In this document: piece by piece, positions 23,786 through 31,847 of the stretch
Position numbering within the stretch: the first letter of the stretch is position 1
Layout of the letters: each line of letters starts with the position of its first letter
DNA from: Bacteroidia bacterium
GTDB taxonomy: Bacteria > Bacteroidota > Bacteroidia > B-17B0 > Aurantibacillaceae
Direction: 5' to 3'
Assembly: GCA_016787895.1 (NCBI GenBank)
Contig: JAEUTN010000010.1
Coordinates: 1-64,000, forward strand
Length of the DNA: 64,000 nucleotides
Program-made: the position numbers and the translations under genes
The notes under the pieces: model-generated
What the model was told of the DNA's origin: nothing
Database searches by the model: none
What the model saw: only the letters and a program-made list of their open reading frames with translations

Positions 23786-24100
23786 ATGGTTACGAAAAAA
23801 ATGATAATTGGAGTATTGCTGATAATCGTTTCAGCAATTGGAGTAAAGGCGTTTGCACATTCACGTCTATCAAAAGAAGAAAAGGTAAAACATATTACCG
23901 AAAAAATGGCAAAGAAACTTTCACTTTCGGAAGAACAGAAAGCAAAAGTATTTCAAATTAACCTTGACAGAGCCAACGGTCACGAAGACGCTTATAAACA
24001 AGGTAGAAAAAAAGAAGTTATCCATAAGGCAGTTGCAAAATGGAGAACTGATTTAAAGCAAGTTTTAACTGCTGAACAAGCACAAAAATTAAAAATTTAA
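23786..24100 (+). CDS. Small periplasmic Spy/CpxP-like helical protein
   Basis: The 104-residue product has a signal peptide (IGVLLIIVSAIGVKAFA). A helical mature part follows with LSKEEKVKHITEKMAKKLSL, SEEQKAKVFQINLDRA and a C-terminal WRTDLKQVLTAEQAQKLK. The L-T/S-x-E-Q-x-x-K-V motif repeated at both ends is typical of Spy/CpxP-like or DUF4890 proteins involved in envelope stress. Its stop overlaps the ATG of the reductase gene (TAATG). Confidence 0.72.
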   Translation: MVTKKMIIGVLLIIVSAIGVKAFAHSRLSKEEKVKHITEKMAKKLSLSEEQKAKVFQINLDRANGHEDAYKQGRKKEVIHKAVAKWRTDLKQVLTAEQAQKLKI

Positions 24101-25080
24101 TGAAAGCCATTATTCGCTTAAAAGCAGGCAAAGAATTTTCTACAATGAAAATTCATAACATTGAAAATCCCCAAACACAATCGGGAGAATTGAAGGTAAA
24201 AATGATAAGCAGTAGAATCAATCCTGTGGATATGGATTTGATGAAAGGTTTTCCTTCTTTGAAATACAAAATTCAACAAGTTGGCGGAATAGACGGGGCA
24301 GGAATTATTTTAGAAATTGGAAAAGGTGTTACAAATTTTGCTATTGGCGACAAAGTCTTGTTCTATCGAATGTTCAGTGACATTGGTACTTGGGCAGAAG
24401 AAATCACCATTCCTGCCAACTATTGTGCAAAAATTCCAAACAATATTGACATTAAAGAAGCAGGTGCAATTGCCTTGCCTTTACTTACCGCTTTTGATAG
24501 TTTGCAACAACTCAACGCTAAAAAAGGAGAAAAGATTTTGATTCACGGCATTGGTGGTGGAGTTGGCTTTCAAGCATTACAAATAGCCAAACTAATGGGA
24601 CTTTTTGTAATTGGCACAGGCAGTCAATCGGACAAAGCCGTTTTAGATAAAGCAGGACTTGACCAATTTATTGACTATAAAACACAAGACTTTTCGCAGG
24701 TTTTACGAACCAGAGAAGTTGATTATGTTTTTGACGTACTTGGTGAAGACATTCTTAAAAAATCAATTGCTTTACTGCCTAAAAAAGTAGTTTCTGTAAA
24801 GTTTGTTGATACAGCAAACATGCACAAAGCGGGAGTTAACTTACCAGGTATTATGAAATGGTTAATGAAAATAATGATGGGTAAATACGTGAAACTCGCA
24901 AAGAAAAATAAGGTGGAACTCATTGGACAAGTTACCGGAGCAAATGGAAAAATGCTTCAAAATGCCTTAGACTCAATTAGCCAAAATTATATTTCAAGAG
25001 ACTTTAAGACACTTTCTTTGCATGAAATTTCCACAAATGGAATGACCAAAAATGATGTTGGGAAAGTGATCATATTCTGA
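24100..25080 (+). CDS. MDR-family NAD(P)H quinone oxidoreductase-like protein
   Basis: The 326-residue protein is a medium-chain dehydrogenase/reductase without the structural zinc cysteines, like quinone oxidoreductases. It has an N-terminal GroES-like domain (GELKVKMISSRINPVDMDLM, VGGIDGAGIILEIGKGV) and a Rossmann domain with ILIHGIGGGVGFQALQIAKL near residue 150. Loss of zinc ligands and the IHGIGGGVG loop point to NAD(P)H-dependent reduction of quinones or enals. It is co-transcribed with the Spy-like gene and divergent from the HxlR gene. Confidence 0.9.
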   Translation: MKAIIRLKAGKEFSTMKIHNIENPQTQSGELKVKMISSRINPVDMDLMKGFPSLKYKIQQVGGIDGAGIILEIGKGVTNFAIGDKVLFYRMFSDIGTWAEEITIPANYCAKIPNNIDIKEAGAIALPLLTAFDSLQQLNAKKGEKILIHGIGGGVGFQALQIAKLMGLFVIGTGSQSDKAVLDKAGLDQFIDYKTQDFSQVLRTREVDYVFDVLGEDILKKSIALLPKKVVSVKFVDTANMHKAGVNLPGIMKWLMKIMMGKYVKLAKKNKVELIGQVTGANGKMLQNALDSISQNYISRDFKTLSLHEISTNGMTKNDVGKVIIF

Positions 25081-25100
25081 TAAAATAAACAAGCACTACT

Positions 25101-25233
25101 GCATAACAGCGGCTTGGCGTCAGGCGGGGTTTTGTGCTTCGTTTGACGCTTTTTGCGTATATTTAAGTTTCGGCTTCGGATTAACTTTTGTGCGAATAAT
25201 CCCGCCCGAACGCCAAGCCGCAACCCGTTACAG
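25101..25233 (+). repeat. attC site 27 (singleton type, 133 bp)
   Basis: It has arms AGCGGCTTGGCGTCAGGCGG / CCGCCCGAACGCCAAGCCGC (both within 20 nt) and core GTTACAG at 25227. A TATATTTA box lies in the right half. Confidence 0.85.
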
Positions 25234-25342
25234 GTAATAGCGCGAACAATCCCTTCAATACAAAAATTCCGTTCGACAAAAGTTCTTTTCGGTAGAAAAT
25301 TGACAATATCCCGACAAAACTTTCGTTTAAGGTACAGTCAAA

Positions 25343-26143
25343 ATGCTTGCCCCAATTCATATTCGTTACGTGCTGACCATTTTATTTATGGTCCTTTACA
25401 TTTCGCTTGGCTTCATTTTCAGACTTGAGGCAGTTTCTTATCTGCTTCTTGGAGTTCCTTTGACAGTAATCTTTCAATTATGTATTGCTCGACAACCCCT
25501 TCCTAAATTATGGTTGCGTGACAGCGACAAATTTCGTTTAAATAAATTAGGCTGGACAATTACACTTTGCTTTATTGCTTTTCCCATTTACAAGACAATT
25601 CAATTAGCAACCCAAGACGAATTAACGTTATTAAATCTAGGTTACTACTTCGCAACTATTCTCGGTGCGTTTGGTGCTGGTTACTGTTACAGTAATTTTA
25701 CGAAAAAGACAGCGAACAACTTTTTACTTTGCTTCGGAATTACCGCAATTCTCAGAATGGGGTTTTATTTTCTTCCTTTCCTCTTAGGCAAAAGCGAATT
25801 CAATCCCGACTACATTCGAGCAATTAAATCATTACTGACATATATTCCTGTTGCATTCGTTGTAGAAGAAGTTGTGTTTCGCGGTATGCTCGACACTTAT
25901 ATTCATCAATCAAAACAATTAAACGGCGTTTGGTCAGCTCTCTTCATTTCAGTTTTGTGGGGCTTATGGCATTTGCCTTTATCCGCAGACGGATCAAAAC
26001 CAATTTGGTTTGTTGCTTTAGGCTCAATAACAATTAGTCTTTGGGGGATTATCCTTTGTATATTTAGGCGCCTGACGGGAAACATTGCAGTTCCCGGTTT
26101 TTCTCACGCCTTTGCAGACGCAATCCGTGACGGCTTAAAATAA
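25343..26143 (+). CDS. CPBP-family intramembrane protease (cassette 27)
   Basis: The 266-residue membrane protein has about seven helices and the CPBP (Abi) motifs EEVVFRG (motif 1, around residue 175), LWGLWHLP (motif 2) and a histidine in GFSHAFADA (motif 3). These form the Rce1-like glutamate/histidine active site in the membrane. Family members process prenylated proteins or act in bacteriocin self-immunity and phage resistance, and the role here is unknown. It is the last complete cassette. Confidence 0.92.
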   Translation: MLAPIHIRYVLTILFMVLYISLGFIFRLEAVSYLLLGVPLTVIFQLCIARQPLPKLWLRDSDKFRLNKLGWTITLCFIAFPIYKTIQLATQDELTLLNLGYYFATILGAFGAGYCYSNFTKKTANNFLLCFGITAILRMGFYFLPFLLGKSEFNPDYIRAIKSLLTYIPVAFVVEEVVFRGMLDTYIHQSKQLNGVWSALFISVLWGLWHLPLSADGSKPIWFVALGSITISLWGIILCIFRRLTGNIAVPGFSHAFADAIRDGLK

Positions 26144-26185
26144 ATAACGCGGACACCGACAGTTAAGCTTTGTGCGCCCTACTAC

Positions 26186-26325
26186 CTGTAACAGCGGTCT
26201 TGCGCCAGCCGGGACAGAACCCTACGTAGGCAAACGCTGTTTTCTTAAAGGTCCGCTTGCGGCGTGACGCTTCGACACCCTTCAACAAACTCAGGGCGTA
26301 GGCTCAACGCATGCATTGTGGCGGT
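26186..26325 (+). repeat. attC site 28 (type II, truncated right half)
   Basis: The left half matches attC 3 (AGCGGTCTTGCGCCAGCCGG, GGCAAACGCTGTTTT) up to GTGGCGG. The right arm and GTTA core are missing. The insertion CACCCTTCAACAAACTCAGG lies at 26276. This marks the distal end of the array. Confidence 0.8.
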
Positions 26326-26405
26326 CCGAAACTTTGAAATAGTCTTCAATAAATCAACATTCTTGGTTCCGTACATTCCCGACGAATCACACTCCATTGC
26401 AGATT

Positions 26406-27257
26406 TCAATGCGAAAAATTAGTAGTGGCCAAAAGATAAATTATCCAGGTGATCAGAAGTTGCAATAACACCACCAGAGTAGCCAACACTTTAAATACAC
26501 TGCTGTTATGGCCCCTGAGCAAACGGGTCGCCAGATAAAACAACAAAGCGTAAAAGGCAAATACTACAGCAACACGGGGTATCCAGTTTTTATCAGGCAT
26601 AGGCAGGGCCAACAAAATGCATGCAACATAAACAGCCAATCCCAACCAAAACAAAGCTTGCCTCCAGCGCCTTGCCAGCATTACTGAAATCAGCAGACAG
26701 CCGGGAAAACTCAGCAGGTAAAACATCAACACTAAACTTTCGGGTATAGTATAAATGACCTCGCGATTGGACAAGTGTCCTCTTCCAAGACAAACATAAT
26801 ATCCGCATTTAAAAGGGGGTAGCCGGGTACAATCATACCATAGCCACCAGCGATTGTCGTCCCTGTAATTGCCATACAACACCAATTCTCCGGCCTCTAA
26901 GGCCCAATACTTCCCATGCCGGTTTTGTTTTACATATTCACTGTACACTACGTCGCCCCTTGGTCCAAAAACCATTTTCACGTGTTTGTCCACCTGCTGC
27001 GCAAAACGGAAGTAGCTCATCGGTAAGTCGCGCCTGGAGGAACTGTAAACCATTTTAGTATTGTAATCAATGCTGAGAATCCAGTCTCCGTCTTTTGAAA
27101 AATAGTCCAGACTTAGGGTGTCCAGCCCATTCACGCGGTAAACCAAAGTTTCCTGATACTTTTTACCAGCATTCAGATAGGTAACAACCCGCCTTACTTG
27201 CCCTATACCTGAAGCACTAATGAAAATAAAATAAAGGAGGATGGGTAAACGAAACAT
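26406..27257 (-). CDS. Secreted/membrane protein of unknown function
   Basis: I start at 27257 so that the product begins MFRLPILLYFIFISASGIGQ, a signal peptide; a longer N-terminus from 27338 is less likely. The 283-residue protein has an extracytoplasmic region (about 21-165) and four C-terminal transmembrane helices (VLMFYLLSFPGCLLISVML, ALFWLGLAVYVACILLA, VAVVFAFYALLFYLATRLL, LATLVVLLQLLITWII). It lies just outside the array, convergent with it. The family is not recognised. Confidence 0.68.
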   Translation of the reverse strand: MFRLPILLYFIFISASGIGQVRRVVTYLNAGKKYQETLVYRVNGLDTLSLDYFSKDGDWILSIDYNTKMVYSSSRRDLPMSYFRFAQQVDKHVKMVFGPRGDVVYSEYVKQNRHGKYWALEAGELVLYGNYRDDNRWWLWYDCTRLPPFKCGYYVCLGRGHLSNREVIYTIPESLVLMFYLLSFPGCLLISVMLARRWRQALFWLGLAVYVACILLALPMPDKNWIPRVAVVFAFYALLFYLATRLLRGHNSSVFKVLATLVVLLQLLITWIIYLLATTNFSH

Positions 27258-27543
27258 ATTTGGCAGAACTAAATTAACATATTCCCCTGTATTCCCGGAA
27301 GCACTTAATCCTGAAATAATATTACAATTTCTATTCATTCAGGTAAAAAAGAAGATGAAATGTAGTATCACAGCCTATGAAGAGCAAGAATGAAATTTTT
27401 TCTTGCTGTTAATTAAATAAAGGAATCAAACCTTCATCTTACGAATCAAGCTTGTTTTTTATCCTTTTTTATCCTGACAACATTTTTCTTATTTTAGCAT
27501 TGGGCAATCCCACATTGAATAAAACATTCTAATTCCATGACAT

Positions 27544-27909
27544 ATGTCTTCCGTCAGCACACAGGATGAACGCATCGCAAAAATGAGTTTTACTACAGTT
27601 TATCCTCTTTATCTGGCCAAAGTGGAGAAAAAGGGCCGTACCAAACAGGAATTACACCAGGTAATAGAATGGCTAACAGGTTTTGATGAACACAACCTGC
27701 AACAAATGATAAAAGAGGGCCTGAGCTTTGAAGGCTTTTTCAAACGCGCTACCCTTCATCCAAATGCCAAACACATTACAGGGCTGATTTGCGGCTATCG
27801 TGTGGAGGACATTCAAAATCCCTTAACACAAAAGGTCAGGTATTTAGATAAATTGGTGGATGAACTGGCCAAAGGTAAAGCCATGGAAAAAATTCTTCGT
27901 AAACCTTAA
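27544..27909 (+). CDS. DUF2200 protein
   Basis: The 121-residue cytosolic protein matches DUF2200 well: KMSFTTVYPLYLAKVEKKGR, TKQELHQVIEWLTGF, FFKRATLHPNAKHITGLICG, RVEDIQNPLTQKVRYLDKLV. The function of the family is unknown. It heads a plus-strand run with an AHSA1-domain gene 9 bp downstream and DUF1801/YdeI-like genes, a combination common in Bacteroidota accessory loci. Confidence 0.92.
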   Translation: MSSVSTQDERIAKMSFTTVYPLYLAKVEKKGRTKQELHQVIEWLTGFDEHNLQQMIKEGLSFEGFFKRATLHPNAKHITGLICGYRVEDIQNPLTQKVRYLDKLVDELAKGKAMEKILRKP

Positions 27910-27918
27910 GCCAAAACG

Positions 27919-28410
27919 ATGGAATCCACTCTTTTTTCCACAGCTCCTGAATGTGAAATTGTTAGTACCCGCATTCTGAATAGCCCACAGGAACTGGTGT
28001 TCAGGGCCTGGACTGAACCGGAGCATTTAAAAAACTGGTGGGGTCCGGCCGGTTTTAGCAACACCTTTAACACCTTTGAACTATGGCCCGGAGGAAAATG
28101 GAGTTTTGTGATGCATGGTCCCGAAAAAGGAAATTACCACAACGAATGCGAGTTCATTAAAATCGAAAAACCCCAACTCATTGCCTGGAAGCGACATTCC
28201 AAACCCTTGTTTAACGTGTTGGCAACCTTTGAGTCTTTAACTGCCGACAGCACAAATCTGGTGTTCAAAATGATTTTTGATACAAAAGAAGAGTGCAACA
28301 AACTGAAACCTTTTGTAATCGATAAAAACGAAGAAAATTTTGACCGTCTGCAAGCCGAATTGAACACCATGGCCCTGGAAACCAAAGAATCATCTAAACA
28401 GAACCAATGA
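27919..28410 (+). CDS. SRPBCC / AHSA1-domain protein
   Basis: The 163-residue protein is a START-like SRPBCC domain of the AHSA1 type. It shows ILNSPQELVFRAWTEPEHLK, WWGPAGFSNTFNTFELWPGG and WSFVMHGPEKGNYHNECEFI. These proteins form a hydrophobic pocket and some modulate Hsp90 or bind small ligands. The end of the gene overlaps the next start by 4 bp, implying co-translation with the YdeI-like genes. Confidence 0.92.
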   Translation: MESTLFSTAPECEIVSTRILNSPQELVFRAWTEPEHLKNWWGPAGFSNTFNTFELWPGGKWSFVMHGPEKGNYHNECEFIKIEKPQLIAWKRHSKPLFNVLATFESLTADSTNLVFKMIFDTKEECNKLKPFVIDKNEENFDRLQAELNTMALETKESSKQNQ

Positions 28411-29000
28411 GCAGTTACAAGATGAATCCCAAAGTGGATTTTTATTTTACTAAAGCCTCCAAATGGCAGGAGGAATATTTAATGTTAAGGCACCTGGCAC
28501 TCAACAGCACACTTACAGAAGAGTTAAAATGGGGAGTACCCTGTTATACCTTTCAAAACGCCAACGTGGTTTTAATTCATGGTTTTAAGGACTATTGTGC
28601 CCTGCTCTTTCATAAAGGCGCATTATTAAAGGACCCTAAAGGCCTTCTCATTCAGCAAACTGAAAACGTACAAGCCGCGAGACAATTACGATTTACCAGT
28701 GTTCAGGAGATTGTAAAACTAAAATCCATCATCAGCGCTTACATCAAAGAAGCTATTGCCATAGAAAAATCTGGTTTAAAAGTGGAATTCAAAAAAACCA
28801 CAGCTTTTAAAATCCCGGATGAATTTCAACTACAACTGGATATGCATCCCGGTTTAGAAACCGCTTTCAAAACACTCACACCGGGTAGACAGAGGGCTTA
28901 CCTGCTCTATTTTTCATCTGCAAAACAATCCGCCACACGGCAGGCTCGCATACAAAAATACATTCCTCATATTTTAAAAGGAAAAGGCATAGATGACTAA
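28407..29000 (+). CDS. YdeI-family (DUF1801 + OmdA-type) protein, paralogue 1
   Basis: The 197-residue protein has an N-terminal DUF1801-like domain (LTEELKWGVPCYTFQNANVV, GFKDYCALLFHKGALLKDP). A C-terminal region follows with PGLETAFKTLTPGRQRAYLL and YFSSAKQSATRQARIQKYIP, typical of YdeI/OmpD-associated proteins. Function is not established. It is about half identical by eye to the next gene, indicating tandem duplication, and overlaps it by 8 bp. Confidence 0.88.
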   Translation: MSSYKMNPKVDFYFTKASKWQEEYLMLRHLALNSTLTEELKWGVPCYTFQNANVVLIHGFKDYCALLFHKGALLKDPKGLLIQQTENVQAARQLRFTSVQEIVKLKSIISAYIKEAIAIEKSGLKVEFKKTTAFKIPDEFQLQLDMHPGLETAFKTLTPGRQRAYLLYFSSAKQSATRQARIQKYIPHILKGKGIDD

Positions 29001-29622
29001 AATGACCACCTCGGTTGAGAAGTATTTATCAGATGGTTGCGGACGCTGCGCACTTGGCGGCACACCCCATTGTAAAGTTCATCGCTGGGAAGCCGAACTG
29101 AAAAAGCTGAGGGCCCTGGTGCTCGACTGCGGGCTGAACGAGGAATCGAAATGGGGTGTGCCCTGTTACACCTACCGAAACAACAATGTACTAATAGTGG
29201 CAGCGTTTAAGGACTACTGTTCTATTAATTTTTTTAAAGGCGCGCTGTTAAGTGATACGGATGGTTTGCTGGATAAACCGGGAGAGAATACTCAGGCGGG
29301 CCGTTTGATTCGTTTCACCAATGTGAAAGATATTGTAAAGGCAGAAAACACAATTAAAGCCTATATCTACGAAGCCATAGAAGTTGAAAAAGCCGGTGTA
29401 AAGATAAAACCCAAAAAGGTGGATGAATATAAGATGCCCGAAGAATTTCAAAACAAACTCAAAAAGATGCCAGGTTTAAAAACAGCCTTTTACGCTTTAA
29501 CCCCCGGGCGTCAAAAGGCTTACCTAATTCACTTCTCAGGGGCGAAACAATCAAAAACCCGGGAATCACGAATTGAAAAATGCATCCCCAACATCCTAAT
29601 CGGTAAAGGACTTTACGACTAA
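28993..29622 (+). CDS. YdeI-family protein, paralogue 2 with cysteine-rich N-terminus
   Basis: The 209-residue paralogue of the preceding gene keeps both domains (ESKWGVPCYTYRNNNVLIVA, LTPGRQKAYLIHFSGAKQSK). It has an added N-terminal motif, DGCGRCALGGTPHCKVHRWE, with four clustered Cys/His residues that may bind a metal. That motif is common in YdeI-type proteins of Bacteroidota but absent from paralogue 1, suggesting divergence after duplication. Confidence 0.87.
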   Translation: MTKMTTSVEKYLSDGCGRCALGGTPHCKVHRWEAELKKLRALVLDCGLNEESKWGVPCYTYRNNNVLIVAAFKDYCSINFFKGALLSDTDGLLDKPGENTQAGRLIRFTNVKDIVKAENTIKAYIYEAIEVEKAGVKIKPKKVDEYKMPEEFQNKLKKMPGLKTAFYALTPGRQKAYLIHFSGAKQSKTRESRIEKCIPNILIGKGLYD

Positions 29623-29650
29623 ACAAGCGATACACCTAAACCATTATAAT

Positions 29651-30043
29651 ATGAACAAGGACATAAAAGCTTACAACGCTTACCTTACTAAAGAAGAACA
29701 AAATATCACCAATTCACTGGCTGAGTTCATTGACAGCCATTTACCTGAAGCGGAAAGCAAAATATGGCACGCTCATCCTGTTTGGTTTTTAGAGGGCAAC
29801 CCCGTTGTTGGCTACAGCAAACAAAAGCCGGGTATTCGTTTGATGTTTTGGAGTGGTTTGAGTTTCGAAGAGGATAAACTGAACGTAAGTGGCGGCAAAT
29901 TCAAAGATGCTTCTATATTTTATACATCCGCTGAAGACATCAATACAAAGGACCTGAAACGTTGGCTGAAAAAATCAAAAACCATACAGTGGGATTACAA
30001 AAACATTGTAAAACGCAAAGGCCTGCTGGAACGATTAAAATAA
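29651..30043 (+). CDS. DUF1801 protein
   Basis: The 130-residue protein is a single DUF1801 domain: LPEAESKIWHAHPVWFLEGN, GIRLMFWSGLSFEEDKLNV, KFKDASIFYTSAEDINTKDL. The fold is related to YdhG/frataxin-like proteins. Function is unknown. It has its own spacing of 28 bp from the preceding gene and continues the run of DUF1801 relatives. Confidence 0.87.
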   Translation: MNKDIKAYNAYLTKEEQNITNSLAEFIDSHLPEAESKIWHAHPVWFLEGNPVVGYSKQKPGIRLMFWSGLSFEEDKLNVSGGKFKDASIFYTSAEDINTKDLKRWLKKSKTIQWDYKNIVKRKGLLERLK

Positions 30044-30078
30044 ATAGAAAACAAACCATAACTTAAACCACCACCTCT

Positions 30079-30585
30079 ATGAAACTATTAAAAACACTTG
30101 TATTGCTTTGCCTCTGCTCTTTCGCCGTATTCGCATTCATGCCTCAAACAGAAGAGTTATTAAGCCAGGTACCCAAAACCAGGGAGGAATTTGTTGAGAG
30201 CGAAAAAAAGACCATCGCCACCATTGATTGGCTCGAGAATACCCCAATTCATGAGCAAACTGAAAAGAGAAAAAAGCTCAACGCTCTGCTGCTGGCATGG
30301 ATTACCAATTCACCAACAGTAACCATTGAACTCCAGGCCGAATTGTTAGAATTCTCCAAAAAAAACAATGCTCTGCTGATGTATTACATGGGCGGGTGGA
30401 CAAAATATGCGCTGCTGAACAACTATTCTACTGACCAGTTGAAATGCAACCTCGCTGCTCTAAGAAGCGTGTGCAAAGCCTACAAAACAGGCGATTTTAC
30501 CAAAGATAAAAACGTTCAAAAATTATTGGACCTTGACGAGAAAGGCAAATTAGAAGGCTGGATTCAAAAACAGCTTGCAAAATAA
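30079..30585 (+). CDS. Exported helical protein of unknown function
   Basis: The 168-residue product has a signal peptide (MKLLKTLVLLCLCSFAVFAF). A helical mature domain includes EEFVESEKKTIATIDWLENT, LLAWITNSPTVTIELQAELL and YYMGGWTKYALLNNYSTDQL. Similar proteins are annotated only as hypothetical in Bacteroidota. It is the last plus-strand gene before the convergent pirin gene. Confidence 0.75.
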   Translation: MKLLKTLVLLCLCSFAVFAFMPQTEELLSQVPKTREEFVESEKKTIATIDWLENTPIHEQTEKRKKLNALLLAWITNSPTVTIELQAELLEFSKKNNALLMYYMGGWTKYALLNNYSTDQLKCNLAALRSVCKAYKTGDFTKDKNVQKLLDLDEKGKLEGWIQKQLAK

Positions 30586-30617
30586 GTCAGAAATTTCACA
30601 GGCAGATAAACTTATAC

Positions 30618-31766
30618 TTAGGATTTTACCTCCTTGCGCCCATCCGCATGCAAGGCAAAACGTCCTGAATTTCTGTCGTGCACCTGGTCGTACCTTGGCC
30701 ATGGCCAGCCACCGAACTGGGTTTTGTGATAATCTTCAAAAGCCTGATTGATCTCTTCTTTCGTGTTCATAACAAAGGGACCATATTGTATTACCGGCTC
30801 ACCAATGGGTTTGCCCTGCAGTACCAGTATTCTTGCTTCTTTTCCTAAGTTTGAAATCAACAGTTCCGCCTCGGCCTGAACCTGAATGCTGTGGTAGTTA
30901 TTTATTTTTTTTCCGGCAATTTGAATTTCTTCACCCTGGTAAAAGTACAATACCCTGTTAATGCCTTTTGACGCGGCAGGAAGGGTCCAGCTGCCACCGG
31001 CCTCAATTTTAATGTTCCAGATGGCTACTTCGTTCGCCGGGTCAGAGGCCCAGGAATTGGGAGGTGGTGAAGGGGATTTAAGTTTGCCTAAGCGCCCAGC
31101 CATCACTTCTACCTCTGTGGTTTTATTGTTCCCGTCCTTATGTTTTAGTTTTGGAATGGTGTCTGACCAAAACATTTTAAAATGCGGATCCACCATCTTA
31201 TTGCGTTTAGGGAGGTTCAACCAGATTTGAAACAACTCCATAGGGTTCTCTTTGTCTTTACTAAGCAGAGGAAACATTTCAGAATGCTGAACTCCTTTAC
31301 CGGCTGTCATCCATTGCACGTCGCCATTTCCATAACGTCCTGCTGCACCCAATGAATCGGCATGATCAACTAAACCTTCCCGAACCACAGTTACCGTTTC
31401 AAAACCCCGGTGCGGATGACCCGGAAAACCCGGCACACGTTTGCCATGGTACATGCGCCATCCATCTTTGATTATAAAATCATCGCCCAAACTCCGCCCT
31501 GCCAAAGAGGTGGCTGGTCCGCATTGTTCATTGCCCTTAGGGAATTTGTCCTCATGATGAACACAAAACAAAAAGGGATCCAGGGTTTCCCACTGAAAGC
31601 CCATGGCTTTGATGTCAAGAATCGGGCTTTTTTGTGTTTGAGCCAGCAGTTCGGCTTCCGCCTCCTTGTAGTTTTTAGCAACGCCAACAAAAGGGGCTGC
31701 CATTAAGGAGGCAAACCCTAAACTGATGCGATTAATAAAATTCCTGCGGTGAAATTTATCTTCCAT
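30618..31766 (-). CDS. Pirin-family bicupin protein with export leader
   Basis: The 382-residue protein has a twin-arginine-like leader (RRNFINRISLGFASLMAAPF). A pirin N-terminal cupin follows with the metal-binding motif FPGHPHRGFETVTVV and VQWMTAGKGVQHSEMFP (His, His, His, Glu). The pirin C-terminal domain is near 240-370 (ISNLGKEARILVLQGKPIGE, QYGPFVMNTKEEINQAFEDY). Pirins such as YhhW have quercetinase-type dioxygenase activity. An exported pirin is unusual, since most are cytosolic. Confidence 0.92.
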   Translation of the reverse strand: MEDKFHRRNFINRISLGFASLMAAPFVGVAKNYKEAEAELLAQTQKSPILDIKAMGFQWETLDPFLFCVHHEDKFPKGNEQCGPATSLAGRSLGDDFIIKDGWRMYHGKRVPGFPGHPHRGFETVTVVREGLVDHADSLGAAGRYGNGDVQWMTAGKGVQHSEMFPLLSKDKENPMELFQIWLNLPKRNKMVDPHFKMFWSDTIPKLKHKDGNNKTTEVEVMAGRLGKLKSPSPPPNSWASDPANEVAIWNIKIEAGGSWTLPAASKGINRVLYFYQGEEIQIAGKKINNYHSIQVQAEAELLISNLGKEARILVLQGKPIGEPVIQYGPFVMNTKEEINQAFEDYHKTQFGGWPWPRYDQVHDRNSGRFALHADGRKEVKS

Positions 31767-31847
31767 GGCTTTGAAATTGATTGCAGGAACTAAGTTAACA
31801 AAGAGAACTTTGTTTCCCTTGTTTTTAACAATTGATAAAAGAAGTCT

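Larger units (their letters stand above)
1..26325 (+). mobile_element. Integron gene-cassette array (27 complete cassettes; no integrase in window)
   Basis: Twenty-eight attC-like sites recur every 0.4-1 kb, with one 5.7-kb and one 1.8-kb interval. Each has a left TAAC box, inverted arms such as GCCAACTGGCGC/GCGCCAGTTGGC, and a right GTTA box. The first bases of each cassette are the reverse complement of its last bases (for example GTTAGCAGGC at 683 and GCCTGCTAAC at 1188), as expected for integron cassettes because those ends form one attC in the excised circle. Genes mostly read rightwards, so attI and intI, if present, lie left of the window. Bases 1-45 are the tail of a preceding cassette. 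Within the window this is a cluster of attC sites lacking an integrase. Confidence 0.92.

Noticed and set aside
25153..25428. ORF through attC 27 upstream of the CPBP gene
   Set aside because: It spans the recombination site and overlaps the start of the CPBP gene in another frame; no domain.
1..26325. Repeats as ends of insertion sequences or transposons
   Set aside because: No transposase was seen, no target-site duplications, and the boxes are oriented as successive attC sites rather than as terminal inverted repeats.
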